Assembly: GCF_014649875.1 (NCBI RefSeq)
Contig: NZ_BMTW01000007.1
Location: 18,818 to 82,817 of the forward strand
Direction of reading: 5' to 3'
Length of the DNA: 64,000 bases
From: Streptomyces rubiginosohelvolus
Lineage (GTDB): Bacteria; Actinomycetota; Actinomycetes; Streptomycetales; Streptomycetaceae
Below the pieces are notes generated by a model. It was not told where the DNA came from and made no database searches. It saw nothing but the letters and a program-made list of their open reading frames with translations. The position numbers and the translations under genes are program-made. Shown here piece by piece: positions 20,599 through 29,377 of this stretch (position 1 is the stretch's first letter; every line of letters starts with the position of its first letter).

Positions 20599-21366
20599 TC
20601 AGAGGGTCTTGCGGCCCAGGACCTTGTTCGCGCGGGAGGTGATGCCCCAGCCGGTGACCCGCCAGAGCGCCTCGACGAGGATGTCCCGGCTCATCTTCGA
20701 GTCGCCGATCTCCCGGTCGACGAAGGTGATGGGGACCTCGACCACGTGATAGCCCGCCTCGACCGCGCGGCGGGCGAGGTCCACCTGGAAGCAGTAGCCC
20801 TGCGAGGCGACCTCGCCGAGCCCGAGGCCGTTCAGCGTCTCGGTGCGGAAGGCGCGGTAGCCGCCGGTGACGTCCCGGACGGAGAGGCCGAGGGCGAGCC
20901 GGGAGTAGAGGCTGCCGCCGCGCGAGATGACCTCGCGGCTCTTGGGCCAGTTGACCACGCGGCCGCCGGGCACCCAGCGGGAGCCCAGGACCAGGTCGGC
21001 GCCCTTGAGCGCGGTGAGCAGCCGGGGCAGCTCCTCGGGCTGGTGGGAGCCGTCGGCGTCCATCTCGACGAGGACGCCGTAGCCGTGCTCGGAGCCCCAG
21101 GCGAAGCCCGCGAGGTAGGCGGCGCCGAGCCCTTCCTTGCCCTTGCGGTGCAGGACGTGGACCTGGTCGTCGGCCGCCGCGATCTCGTCGGCCGCCTTGC
21201 CGGTGCCGTCGGGGCTGTTGTCGTCGGCCACCAGGATGTCGGCGTCCGGGACGGCGGTGCGCACCCGGTCGACGATCGGCTTGATGTTCTCGACCTCGTT
21301 GTAGGTCGGAATGATCACCAGAACCTTGCCGAGCGGGCCGAACTGCCTCTGACCGCCGTCGTTCAC
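20599..21366 (-). CDS. ppm: Polyprenol monophosphomannose synthase
   Basis: The GTG start (MNDGGQRQFG) has AAGGGG upstream; the product is 255 aa. It is a family GT2 transferase. The N-terminal nucleotide-sugar fold has VLVIIPTYNEVENI and VADDNSPDGTG, the metal-binding DxD appears in EMDADGSHQPEE near residue 102, and the acceptor-side motifs are LGSRWVPGG and DVTGGYRAFR. It makes polyprenyl-phosphate-mannose from GDP-mannose on the cytoplasmic membrane face, the mannose donor for protein O-mannosylation and lipoglycans. It is a stand-alone synthase without a fused Lnt domain, and there is no membrane anchor. A good promoter lies about 340 bp upstream, leaving an unusually long leader. Confidence 0.95.
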   Translation of the reverse strand: MNDGGQRQFGPLGKVLVIIPTYNEVENIKPIVDRVRTAVPDADILVADDNSPDGTGKAADEIAAADDQVHVLHRKGKEGLGAAYLAGFAWGSEHGYGVLVEMDADGSHQPEELPRLLTALKGADLVLGSRWVPGGRVVNWPKSREVISRGGSLYSRLALGLSVRDVTGGYRAFRTETLNGLGLGEVASQGYCFQVDLARRAVEAGYHVVEVPITFVDREIGDSKMSRDILVEALWRVTGWGITSRANKVLGRKTL

Positions 21367-21849
21367 TACTGCCCCTTAGAGTCCGAACACAGGGGGACAC
21401 CATATCCAGCGCACCGGCCGGAAGGTCGCGCCCCCACGGGGGAACTGCGGATCGGGGCCCGGCGCCCTTCGGGCCGACCTGGGACCCGCTGGCTGCGGGT
21501 CGACCGAAAGCCGTTGTCTACTGAACGTCCGGGCCCCACCCGGATCCCACCCTCCGCCGGCTGAATCCTTCCCTCGCCCCCGAGGCGCGGGCGCTGAACC
21601 TGGCTGTCAGCGGTGGTGCGCCGGTGCGGCACACCGCCTCATGACCCAGCGGCGTTCGACGACTGCGTGGAGGTTTAACCGGTCGGACGTCCTGTGGTGG
21701 ACCCGGCCGAACCTACCGGCCCGTGGGCGCTTTCTGTCAACACCTGTGCGACCTGCGACTTTTTGCGAAATGGCCTGGTCAGTGCCGAAGGGGCGCAGGT
21801 CGTGGACCGGTGATCGGGCCATCGATCGGCGGTACGAAATGTCCCGACG
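21367..21849. other. Long leader / intergenic region upstream of ppm, 483 bp
   Basis: No credible gene lies here. The region holds the ppm promoter (about 21710-21740). On the minus strand it also holds an imperfect GC-rich hairpin around 21600-21640 (arms of the type GCGGTG...CACCGC), within a predicted leader of roughly 335 nt. The rest shows nothing recognisable. Confidence 0.5.
21710..21740 (-). promoter_or_regulatory. Promoter for ppm (principal sigma type)
   Basis: On the minus strand TTGACA (21740-21735) is followed after 19 bp by TAGGTT (21715-21710), near-consensus boxes for the HrdB-type principal sigma factor. The next gene in this direction is ppm, whose start is about 340 bp downstream. 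Confidence 0.6.
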
Positions 21850-23496
21850 TCACTCGTTCGGTCGCACGTAGACCGTTTGTCCGAGGACCACGGTCCGCAG
21901 GCAGACGGGGAGGTCGGCGCCGGGCGTCAGGTCCGGCAGGCCGGGCGTGCCGGACCGGGGGTCGGTGGACCAGCGGGCGACCCGGTCGTCGGGGGCCTGG
22001 ACCAGCAGTTCGGAGCTCCGCCAGACGGCGTAGTCGGCGGGGGCGCCGGGCACCAGGAGGCCCGCGTCGTCGCGACCGATGGCGCGCCAGCCGCCCCGGG
22101 TGTGGGCGGTGAACCCGGCGCGGACCGAGACGCGGTGCTCCGGGGTGCGGTGGTGGGCGGCGGCCCGCACGGTGCCCCAGGGGTCGAGCGGGGTGACGGG
22201 GCTGTCGGAGCCGAAGGCGAGCGGCACTCCGGCGCGCAGCAGCGCGGCGTACGGGTTGAGGGAGGCGGCCCGCTCCGCGCCGAGGCGGTCGGCGTACATG
22301 CCGTCCGGGCCGCCCCAGGCGGCGTCGAAAGCGGGCTGGACGGAGGCGGTGAGGCCCAGCTCCGCGAAGGCGGCGATCGTCTCGGGGGTGAGCATCTCGG
22401 CGTGTTCGACGCGGTGCCGGGCTGCCCGGATCCGGTCGAGGCCGAGCGTCCCGGCGGCGGCCCTGACCCCGTCCACCACGGCGGTGACCGCTGCGTCGCC
22501 GATGGCGTGGAAGCCCGCCTGGAGGCCCGCCTCGGTGCAGGCGGTGACATGGGCGGCGATCCGGGCGGCGTCCAGGTGGGCGGTGCCGGTGTGCGGGGCG
22601 TCCGTGTAGGGCTGGTGGAGGCAGGCGGTGTGCGAGCCGAGGGAGCCGTCGACGAACAGGTCTCCGGCCGCGCCGATCGCGCCGAGTTCGCGGATGCGAC
22701 GGGCGTCCTTCTCGTCCGCGATCTCCTCGGCCCACAAGCCGAAGACTCGGGGGCCGGGCCGCTCGGCGGCGAGGGCGAGGAGCGCGGTGAAGTCCTCCTC
22801 GTCGGAGATCTCGGGCCCGCCGCACTCGTGGACGCTGCCGATGCCGAGGGAGGCGGCGTGGTCGAGGGCGGCGCGCTGGGCGGCGGCCCGCTGGGCGGCC
22901 GGGAGCGCGTTGTGGGCGGCGGCCCGCACCGCATGGTGGGCGTCGCCGGTCAGCGGCCCGTCCGGGTGATACCCGCTCATCGCGGTGACGCCGGGGACCA
23001 GGTCCAGCAGGGCCGTCGTGACGACCGCGGAGTGCACGTCGATGCGGGGCAGGTAGAGGGCCCGGCCGCCGGCCGCCTCGTCGAGCTCGGCGCGCGAGGG
23101 GTGCCGCCGCTCGGGCCAGCGGGCGGCGTCCCAGCCGTGTCCGAGCAGGACATCCCCGGGGGCGCGGCCGCGGCCGAACGCCCGGACGAGGCCGAGCGCC
23201 TCGGACAGGGTGCGGGCGCCCGAGAGGTCGAGCCCGGTCAGGGCCAGTCCGGTGGCGGTGGTGTGCACATGGGCGTCGGTGAACGCCGGGGTGACCAGGG
23301 CGCCTTCGAGGTCGACCACCTCGTCCACACCGCTCGCGAAGGCGTCGGCGGCCCCTTCGGACCCCACCCAGGCGACGTGCCCGCGTTCGACGACCATCGC
23401 GGTGGCGAACGGGTCGGCGGGGCTGTGGACGTCTCCGCCGCGCAACAGGACGGTGCGGTGGTCGGGGGTGCTCTGGGGGGCGGTGCTCTGGCTCAT
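21850..23496 (-). CDS. YtcJ-type metal-dependent amidohydrolase
   Basis: The product is 548 aa. It follows the amidohydrolase_3 (YtcJ, COG1574) plan. An N-terminal beta-sandwich (LLRGGDVHSPADP) leads into the barrel at VTPAFTDAHVHTTATG with the metal-binding H-x-H. Then come DGSLGSHTACLHQPY, the histidine in GFHAIGDAAVTAV, RHRVEHAEMLT and the catalytic aspartate region FGSDSPVTPLDPW. The C-terminus returns to the sandwich domain (GAPADYAVW). These enzymes hydrolyse amide or ester bonds of mostly unknown substrates. There is no signal peptide, so it is cytosolic. Its stop is 483 bp from ppm and its start lies 91 bp from the stop of an Lrp-type regulator on the same strand. Confidence 0.88.
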   Translation of the reverse strand: MSQSTAPQSTPDHRTVLLRGGDVHSPADPFATAMVVERGHVAWVGSEGAADAFASGVDEVVDLEGALVTPAFTDAHVHTTATGLALTGLDLSGARTLSEALGLVRAFGRGRAPGDVLLGHGWDAARWPERRHPSRAELDEAAGGRALYLPRIDVHSAVVTTALLDLVPGVTAMSGYHPDGPLTGDAHHAVRAAAHNALPAAQRAAAQRAALDHAASLGIGSVHECGGPEISDEEDFTALLALAAERPGPRVFGLWAEEIADEKDARRIRELGAIGAAGDLFVDGSLGSHTACLHQPYTDAPHTGTAHLDAARIAAHVTACTEAGLQAGFHAIGDAAVTAVVDGVRAAAGTLGLDRIRAARHRVEHAEMLTPETIAAFAELGLTASVQPAFDAAWGGPDGMYADRLGAERAASLNPYAALLRAGVPLAFGSDSPVTPLDPWGTVRAAAHHRTPEHRVSVRAGFTAHTRGGWRAIGRDDAGLLVPGAPADYAVWRSSELLVQAPDDRVARWSTDPRSGTPGLPDLTPGADLPVCLRTVVLGQTVYVRPNE

Positions 23497-23587
23497 GGGA
23501 CCAGTCTCGCGCCTGGCGACGGCCGCCCGGACCGCGGCCCCCTCCGGAGGGACGGGGTCCCGGACCCGACCCCGGGGCTCCGCGGCT

Positions 23588-24028
23588 TCAGATCCGCGGC
23601 GGCCGGGCCTCGTACGGGGTGGACAGGACGACGGTGGTCCGGGTGGACACGCCGGCGAGCGTACGGATCCGGGTGAGCAGGTGCTCCAGCTCCAGCGGGG
23701 TCGCCACCCGCACCTTGAGGATGTAGTTCTCGTCTCCGGCGACGCTGTGGCAGGCCTCCAGTTCGGGCACCCCGGCGAGCCGTTCGGCGATGTCGTCGGG
23801 GGCGCTCGGGTCGAACGGCTTCACCGAGATGAACGCGGTGAGGGGCAGCCCGACGGCCTCGGGGTCGACGACCGCGGCATAGCCGCGGATCACCCCGCGC
23901 TGCTCCAGCCTGCGGACACGCTGATGAACCGCCGACGTGGACAGGCCCGTGGCCTTGCCCAGGTCGGTGTAGCTCATCCGCCCGTCCTTGACGAGCAACT
24001 CAACGATCTGACGGTCCAGCTCCTCCAT
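23588..24028 (-). CDS. Lrp/AsnC-family regulator
   Basis: The product is 146 aa from the ATG MEELDRQIVELL; longer in-frame extensions upstream read as non-coding. Residues 1-60 are the AsnC winged helix (DGRMSYTDLGKATGLSTSAVHQRVRRLEQRGVI). Residues 65-140 are the RAM/ActR ligand-binding domain with PLTAFISVKPFD, HSVAGDENYILKVRVATPLELEHLL and a closing TRTTVVLSTPYE strand. Such proteins form octamers and respond to amino acids. The gene precedes the amidohydrolase on the same strand and is divergent from a small cysteine-containing protein gene, with about 200 bp between. The effector is unknown. Confidence 0.92.
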   Translation of the reverse strand: MEELDRQIVELLVKDGRMSYTDLGKATGLSTSAVHQRVRRLEQRGVIRGYAAVVDPEAVGLPLTAFISVKPFDPSAPDDIAERLAGVPELEACHSVAGDENYILKVRVATPLELEHLLTRIRTLAGVSTRTTVVLSTPYEARPPRI

Positions 24029-24230
24029 GCGGATCAACCTATGGCCCCGGGCACCGCTCGGCACAGTCGCGCGGCTCACGGAACGGCACCTGCGGGCGGC
24101 ATGTGACGAACGCCACAGGTTCGCGGGTCGGTTGCGGGCCGCCTCGCGGTTATCGGCCACGCGCGGCGGGAAGTGCTTGCTGTGGCCGAGGCCGTGTCGC
24201 CTTGTCGGCCCACCCGAGGGGGGAATTTCC

Positions 24231-24626
24231 ATGCAGAGCCTGAAGCTCACCGAACGTACCGAACCGGAGCCTGTCGATCCGGACGACGACGGCTTTGACG
24301 CGTACGACATGTTCGAGATGGTCCGGGTGATCTGCCCGGACTGCGCCCAGCCCATCGCGCTGCTGGCCGACGAGGACGTCCTGCCGGAGCACGCCCGGTG
24401 CCCCACACCGTGGAACCCCTTCGTGCTCACCGTCTGCGCCGGGACCGGCCGCGGCGCGAGCGAGGCCCGGCCCGCGGACGAGACGCTGGAGCTCCAGGAG
24501 CAGGAGGCCGGGCTGCTGCTGACGCTCCCCCAGGGCCTCGACTGGCGGATGCAGCCCTTCTCGCACGCCGGAGGTCCCGGTTCCCGCCCGCTGCGCGTGC
24601 CGCGGATGCGGCGCGAGGCCGCCTGA
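24231..24626 (+). CDS. Conserved-looking small protein with CxxC motif
   Basis: The product is 131 aa from the ATG MQSLKLTERTEPE, after a GAGGGGGG ribosome site. The acidic N-terminus (EPEPVDPDDDGFDAYD) leads into VRVICPDCAQPIALL, then HARCPTPWNPFVLTVC: four cysteines in a CxxC...C...C arrangement that could bind one zinc. The C-terminus is Glu/Leu-rich and then basic. There is no membrane segment or signal. I do not recognise a named family. It stands alone, divergent from the Lrp gene, with strong coding bias throughout, so I take it as a real gene of unknown function. Confidence 0.7.
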   Translation: MQSLKLTERTEPEPVDPDDDGFDAYDMFEMVRVICPDCAQPIALLADEDVLPEHARCPTPWNPFVLTVCAGTGRGASEARPADETLELQEQEAGLLLTLPQGLDWRMQPFSHAGGPGSRPLRVPRMRREAA

Positions 24627-24905
24627 CCCGCACCCCGTACGCCCTGCCCAGCACCACGACGGCCCGCCGCCGTGGTGCCCGCGGCTCCCCGCCCGCAGGC
24701 CCGGTTCGTGGGCCCCCGCGAACGGGCGCTCGAATCGGCGGGGCAGTGACCCCGGCCCGCCCCACGGCGTTGGCCCCGTATGACCACGCTGCATTCACCA
24801 CTCGGTACGGGTCGCCGCCGGCTCGCCGCACCCGCCCCAGAAGAATCGGTTCCGCAGCCGGGAGCACCCGCTCGGCCGCTGCCCCGCTCCACGGGGAACT
24901 CGCCC

Positions 24906-25085
24906 ATGGGCGCCCCCGTGGATCCACCGATCTACAGCGCGCTGCTCAGACAGTGGGAGAGCGCCGGCAGAACCGTGCCGGGGCGCCGCGACCCGGAGTG
25001 GACCCAGGCCGCGGCCCTCCCCGCATGGTCGGAGGGACCGCTGCGGTTCAGCGCGTCTCGGGACCCGCGAGGTGGCGTGCGATGA
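24906..25085 (+). CDS. Short hypothetical protein overlapping the 3' end of the acyl-CoA dehydrogenase gene
   Basis: Read from the ATG of MGAPVDPPIYSALL, which has GGGGAA upstream, the product is 59 aa; a more distant in-frame ATG at 24780 has no ribosome site. The sequence is charged and aromatic (LLRQWESAGRTVPGRRDPEW) and looks more like a protein than its surroundings. It resembles, as far as I recall, short hypothetical proteins of other streptomycetes. It runs convergently into the acyl-CoA dehydrogenase gene, overlapping its last 38 bases. No function can be offered. Confidence 0.42.
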   Translation: MGAPVDPPIYSALLRQWESAGRTVPGRRDPEWTQAAALPAWSEGPLRFSASRDPRGGVR

Positions 25086-26220
25086 CCATGCGCTGAATCT
25101 GGTTGGTGCCCTCCACGATCTGGAGCACCTTCGCCTCGCGCATCAGCCGTTCGGCCGGGAAGTCGAGCGTGTAGCCGTACCCCCCGAGCACCTGGACGGC
25201 GTCGGTGGTCACCCGCATGGCCGCGTCCGTGCAGAACAGCTTCGCCATGGCGGCCTGCCGGGAGAAGGGCTCCCCCGCGTCCCGCAGGCGTGCCGCCTCC
25301 AGATACAGCGCCCGGCCGGCCTCGATCTGGGTGGCCATGTCGGCGAGCATGAACCGCAGCCCCTGGAAGTCCGCGATGGGGCGGCCGAACTGGCGCCGGT
25401 CGGTGGCGTAGCGGACGGCCTCGTCCAGGGCGGCCTGGGCGACCCCGATGGCACACGCGGCGATGCCGAGCCGCCCGGAGTCGAGGGCGGACAGGGCGAT
25501 GGCGAAGCCCTGGCCCTCCTCGCCGATGCGCCGGTCGTCGCCGACCCGTACGCCGTCGAAGTGGAGCTGGGCGGTGGGCGAGCCCTTCATCCCCATCTTC
25601 TTCTCGGGGAGAGCGGCGTTCAGCCCCTCGGCGTCGCCGGGGACGAGGAAGGCCGTGATGCCGCGGGCACCCTCGACGCCGGTCCTGGCCAGCACGGTGC
25701 AGAAGTCCGCGACCCCGCCGTGGGTGATCCACGCCTTGGTCCCGGTGATGACCCAGTCGTCCCCGTCCCGTACGGCCTTGGTGCGCAGCGAGGCGGCGTC
25801 GGAGCCGGAGGCGGGCTCGGAGAGGCAGTAGGCGCCCAGCAGGCCGCCGGAGAGCATCGCCGGGAGGTGCGCGGCCCGCTGCTCGTCGGTGCCGTATCCG
25901 GCGAGTGCGTGGCAGGCGAGGGAGTGGACGCTGACGCCGAGTCCCACGGTGAGCCGGGCGGCGGCCAGTTCCTCCAGGACCTGGAGGTAGACCTCGTAGG
26001 GCTGGTCACCGCCGCCGTGGTCGGAGCCGTACGGGAGTCCGAGGAGTCCGGACTCGGACAGGAGGGTGAAGACCTCGCGGGGGAAGACGCCCGCTTCCTC
26101 CTCCTCGGCCGCCCGGGGAGCGATCTCCTTGGACACGATGTCGCGGACGAGCGCGACGAGCTGCCGGGACTCCTCGGTGGGCAGACGGCGTTCCACCGGC
26201 TGCGGGGCACGGTCGGACAT
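25048..26220 (-). CDS. Acyl-CoA dehydrogenase
   Basis: The product is 390 aa from the ATG MSDRAPQPVERR with an ideal GGAGGAGAG ribosome site; upstream in-frame sequence is not conserved in look. It has the classic three-part fold. The N-terminal helical domain is followed by a beta domain with YCLSEPASGSDAASLRTKA and WITHGG flavin contacts. The C-terminal helical domain carries RRQFGRPIADFQ and GGYGYTLDFPAERLMREAK, and the catalytic base lies in IVEGTNQIQRMVIARHL (Glu370). The enzyme oxidises an acyl-CoA to the 2,3-enoyl-CoA and passes electrons to ETF. Short- or medium-chain preference is likely from the Glu position. No CoA ligase or other beta-oxidation gene is adjacent. Confidence 0.93.
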   Translation of the reverse strand: MSDRAPQPVERRLPTEESRQLVALVRDIVSKEIAPRAAEEEEAGVFPREVFTLLSESGLLGLPYGSDHGGGDQPYEVYLQVLEELAAARLTVGLGVSVHSLACHALAGYGTDEQRAAHLPAMLSGGLLGAYCLSEPASGSDAASLRTKAVRDGDDWVITGTKAWITHGGVADFCTVLARTGVEGARGITAFLVPGDAEGLNAALPEKKMGMKGSPTAQLHFDGVRVGDDRRIGEEGQGFAIALSALDSGRLGIAACAIGVAQAALDEAVRYATDRRQFGRPIADFQGLRFMLADMATQIEAGRALYLEAARLRDAGEPFSRQAAMAKLFCTDAAMRVTTDAVQVLGGYGYTLDFPAERLMREAKVLQIVEGTNQIQRMVIARHLAGPETR

Positions 26221-26605
26221 GACGGCGCTCTCCTCCCTGTCGGGCGTTGCGGCGGTCGCGCGCTCGGGGTGGGAGAGGCGCCGCCGGGTGATCTCCCGGA
26301 GGTGATCCCGGGAAAAACAGACTGCGCAGCCGATCCTGCCCTCCCGGGTCACGGGTGGCGCGGTCATCGGCTGTGGCGGGTTGAGTATGCCCGATCGGAC
26401 GCCTTCCGTCACGGGGGCAAAGGGCAGGTCGGAGGCGTGAAGAGGGCGGAAACGATCAGTGAATTGGTCCGAACCATTGACCCAAGTGGTCTAGTCCTTC
26501 TACGGTTCCCCCCAACGCCAACCGCGTTCATGTCAAACCGGGCGCACCTGCCCGGAGTTCGGCCAGCACCCCCCACGCACCAGCCCTCCCCCACGAGGAG
26601 CCACG
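26221..26605. other. Divergent intergenic region upstream of chitinase, 385 bp
   Basis: The gap between the leftward acyl-CoA dehydrogenase and the rightward chitinase gene holds the DasR-type chitinase promoter at 26463-26506 and nothing else that I can identify. Confidence 0.5.
26463..26506 (+). promoter_or_regulatory. Chitinase promoter with two DasR-like boxes
   Basis: Box 1 (26463-26478) is ATTGGTCCGAACCATT and box 2 (26485-26500) is AGTGGTCTAGTCCTTC. Both resemble the DasR element ACTGGTCTAGACCACT, and their GGTC cores are 22 bp apart. TTGACC (26477-26482) lies between them and TACGGT (26501-26506) follows after 18 bp, so box 2 fills the -35/-10 spacer. Bound DasR would block polymerase until released by amino-sugar phosphates. 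Confidence 0.8.
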
Positions 26606-27880
<1,275 letters not shown>

Positions 27881-27889
27881 CCGGCCGCG

Positions 27890-27928
27890 CGGCTGTGGGG
27901 GGTGGCGGTTCGCCACCCCCCACAGCCG
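27890..27928. terminator. Terminator after the chitinase gene
   Basis: Perfect 18-bp arms (27890-27907 and 27911-27928) enclose a 3-nt loop ten bases after the chitinase stop. The convergent small membrane gene ends 28 bp further on, so it may serve both. Confidence 0.88.
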
Positions 27929-27955
27929 TTTCCGTCGGCAGTTCTCCCAGCAGGC

Positions 27956-28108
27956 CTAGAGCAGGCCGATCTGGGTGACGAGCATCGCGAACACGACGAC
28001 GAAGGCCCAGCCGGCGATGTGCTCCATCAGCTTCGAGCCGTCCTCGGGGCCACCGGTACGGGCCCGGCGGGCGTGGTGGGCGTTTCCTGCGGCGCTGGTC
28101 GCGGTCAT
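27956..28108 (-). CDS. SCO1431-family small membrane protein
   Basis: This 50-aa gene runs from the ATG MTATSAAGNAHHARRA to a TAG. The N-terminal half is basic and hydrophilic (HHARRARTGGPEDGSKLM). The C-terminal half is one membrane helix, HIAGWAFVVVFAMLVTQIGLL, ending at the stop, so it is a tail-anchored single-pass protein. From memory it matches a small Streptomyces family named after SCO1431. Function is unknown. It converges on the chitinase gene, and its start is 280 bp from the divergent DinB-family gene. Confidence 0.72.
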   Translation of the reverse strand: MTATSAAGNAHHARRARTGGPEDGSKLMEHIAGWAFVVVFAMLVTQIGLL

Positions 28109-28231
28109 GGGCGTCTCGCTCTTCGTACGGCTGCGGCAGGGGCCCCGCCCCCTGGTGACCCGACCAGCGTGCCAGCGCCCGGGCCCGGACAGAACGAGAT
28201 CCCGGTCACGGCGCGATGTGGCCCGGGCGAC

Positions 28232-28249
28232 GGGAGCGGTACCGCTCCC
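28232..28249. repeat. Perfect 18-bp palindrome in a divergent gap
   Basis: GGGAGCGGTACCGCTCCC is a perfect palindrome, extended by partly matching flanks (ACG left, CGT right after one extra C). It sits between the divergent small membrane gene and the DinB gene and could be an operator for either. Confidence 0.4.
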
Positions 28250-28388
28250 CCGTCACGGCACGGAAAAGCCGCCGCGCGGGGGGCGCGGCGCCGGGGTCCG
28301 CTGTGGGCGACGCCACAGCGTGCCGCTCCGGAGACCCGGCCCGCGAAATCCCGGTGAACCCGGTCGGGGGGCCCGACATGCTGGGTCC

Positions 28389-28988
28389 ATGAACGCATCA
28401 GCCCCCAAGGACATCCTCCGTCTCTACCTGCAGAACGCCCGTGACGCCCTGCTCTGGAAGCTCGACGGGCTCTCGGAGTACGACATCCGCCGCCCCCTCA
28501 CGCCCACCGGCACCAATCTGCTGGGCCTGGTCAAGCATGTGGCGAGCGTCGAACTCGGCTACCTCGGCGACACCTTCGGGCGGCCATCCGGAGAGGCGCT
28601 GCCCTGGGTCGCGGAGGGCGCCGAGGCCAACGCGGACATGTGGGCCACCCCCGAGGAGTCGCGCGAGCAGATCGTGGGCCTCTACCGGCGGGCGTGGGCG
28701 CACGCGGACGCGACGCTCGACGCGCTGGAGCTGGACACGGTCGGCCGGGTGCCCTGGTGGCCGGCCGGCCGCGACGACGTGACGCTGCTGCACGCCGTCG
28801 TCCGCGTGACCGGCGATACGCACCGGCACGCCGGACACGCGGACATCCTGCGCGAACTCATCGACGGGGCCGTCGGGATGAACCAGGCCAACACCAGCGT
28901 CCCGCCGGGCGACGCCGCGTACTGGGCAGGCCACCGGGAGCGGCTGGAGCGGGCCGCCGTGGCCGCCGGGAAGAAGCACGAGGGCTGA
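28389..28988 (+). CDS. DinB-family (DUF664) protein
   Basis: The product is 199 aa from the ATG MNASAPKDILRLYL. It is an all-helical four-helix bundle of the DinB/YfiT type. Histidines sit in the expected metal-ligand places: LGLVKHVASVELGYLG near residue 50 and the TGDTHRHAGHADILRELIDG helix near 145. The motif LLWKLDGLSEYDIRRPLTPTGTNLLG is typical of the DUF664 subgroup. Members include mycothiol- and bacillithiol-dependent transferases and dehalogenases. Streptomyces makes mycothiol, so a thiol-transfer role is possible but not shown here. No promoter or partner gene stands out. Confidence 0.85.
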   Translation: MNASAPKDILRLYLQNARDALLWKLDGLSEYDIRRPLTPTGTNLLGLVKHVASVELGYLGDTFGRPSGEALPWVAEGAEANADMWATPEESREQIVGLYRRAWAHADATLDALELDTVGRVPWWPAGRDDVTLLHAVVRVTGDTHRHAGHADILRELIDGAVGMNQANTSVPPGDAAYWAGHRERLERAAVAAGKKHEG

Positions 28989-29198
28989 GTTCCCGGCGGG
29001 GGGCCGAGACCTCGCGGGGTGGCCGGGACTGCGGTCGGCCTGCGGGGTCGGGTCTCGGGCACCGGCTCGGTGCCGGGCTCTTTTCCGGATCCGGACACTG
29101 CGGGAACTTTTTCGGCCATCCGGCCGACTACTGCCCCATGGGAAGAGACCGCGGCACCGAGCCGCACGCCGCACCCCCCGCCGAGCCTTCTGAGGTGC

Positions 29199-29364
29199 CT
29201 GGGGCGTGTCGTTCGGATCAGGTCGGATCAGGGAGCGGGGTCCGGTGCGTGCAGCTGCAAGGCGGAGGATTGAGGCAACGCGGAGCGTTGGTGATTGACG
29301 ACAACGCCGCAGATGCGCGTGCCGGGGCCCGCGAGCCCGACCTGATCCGAACGACACGCCCCAG
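29199..29364. mobile_element. MITE, 166 bp with 28-bp perfect terminal inverted repeats
   Basis: The left end (29199-29226) and right end (29337-29364) are perfect 28-bp inverted repeats; the outer bases read CTGGGGCGTGTCGTTCGGAT. The 110-bp interior has no complete gene. Length, perfect termini and lack of coding match the small non-autonomous elements scattered in Streptomyces chromosomes, mobilised by an IS transposase elsewhere. I cannot define a target duplication: the flanks share only CT/AG. It ends 13 bp before the next start codon. Confidence 0.85.
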
Positions 29365-29377
29365 CTACCTTGTCTCC

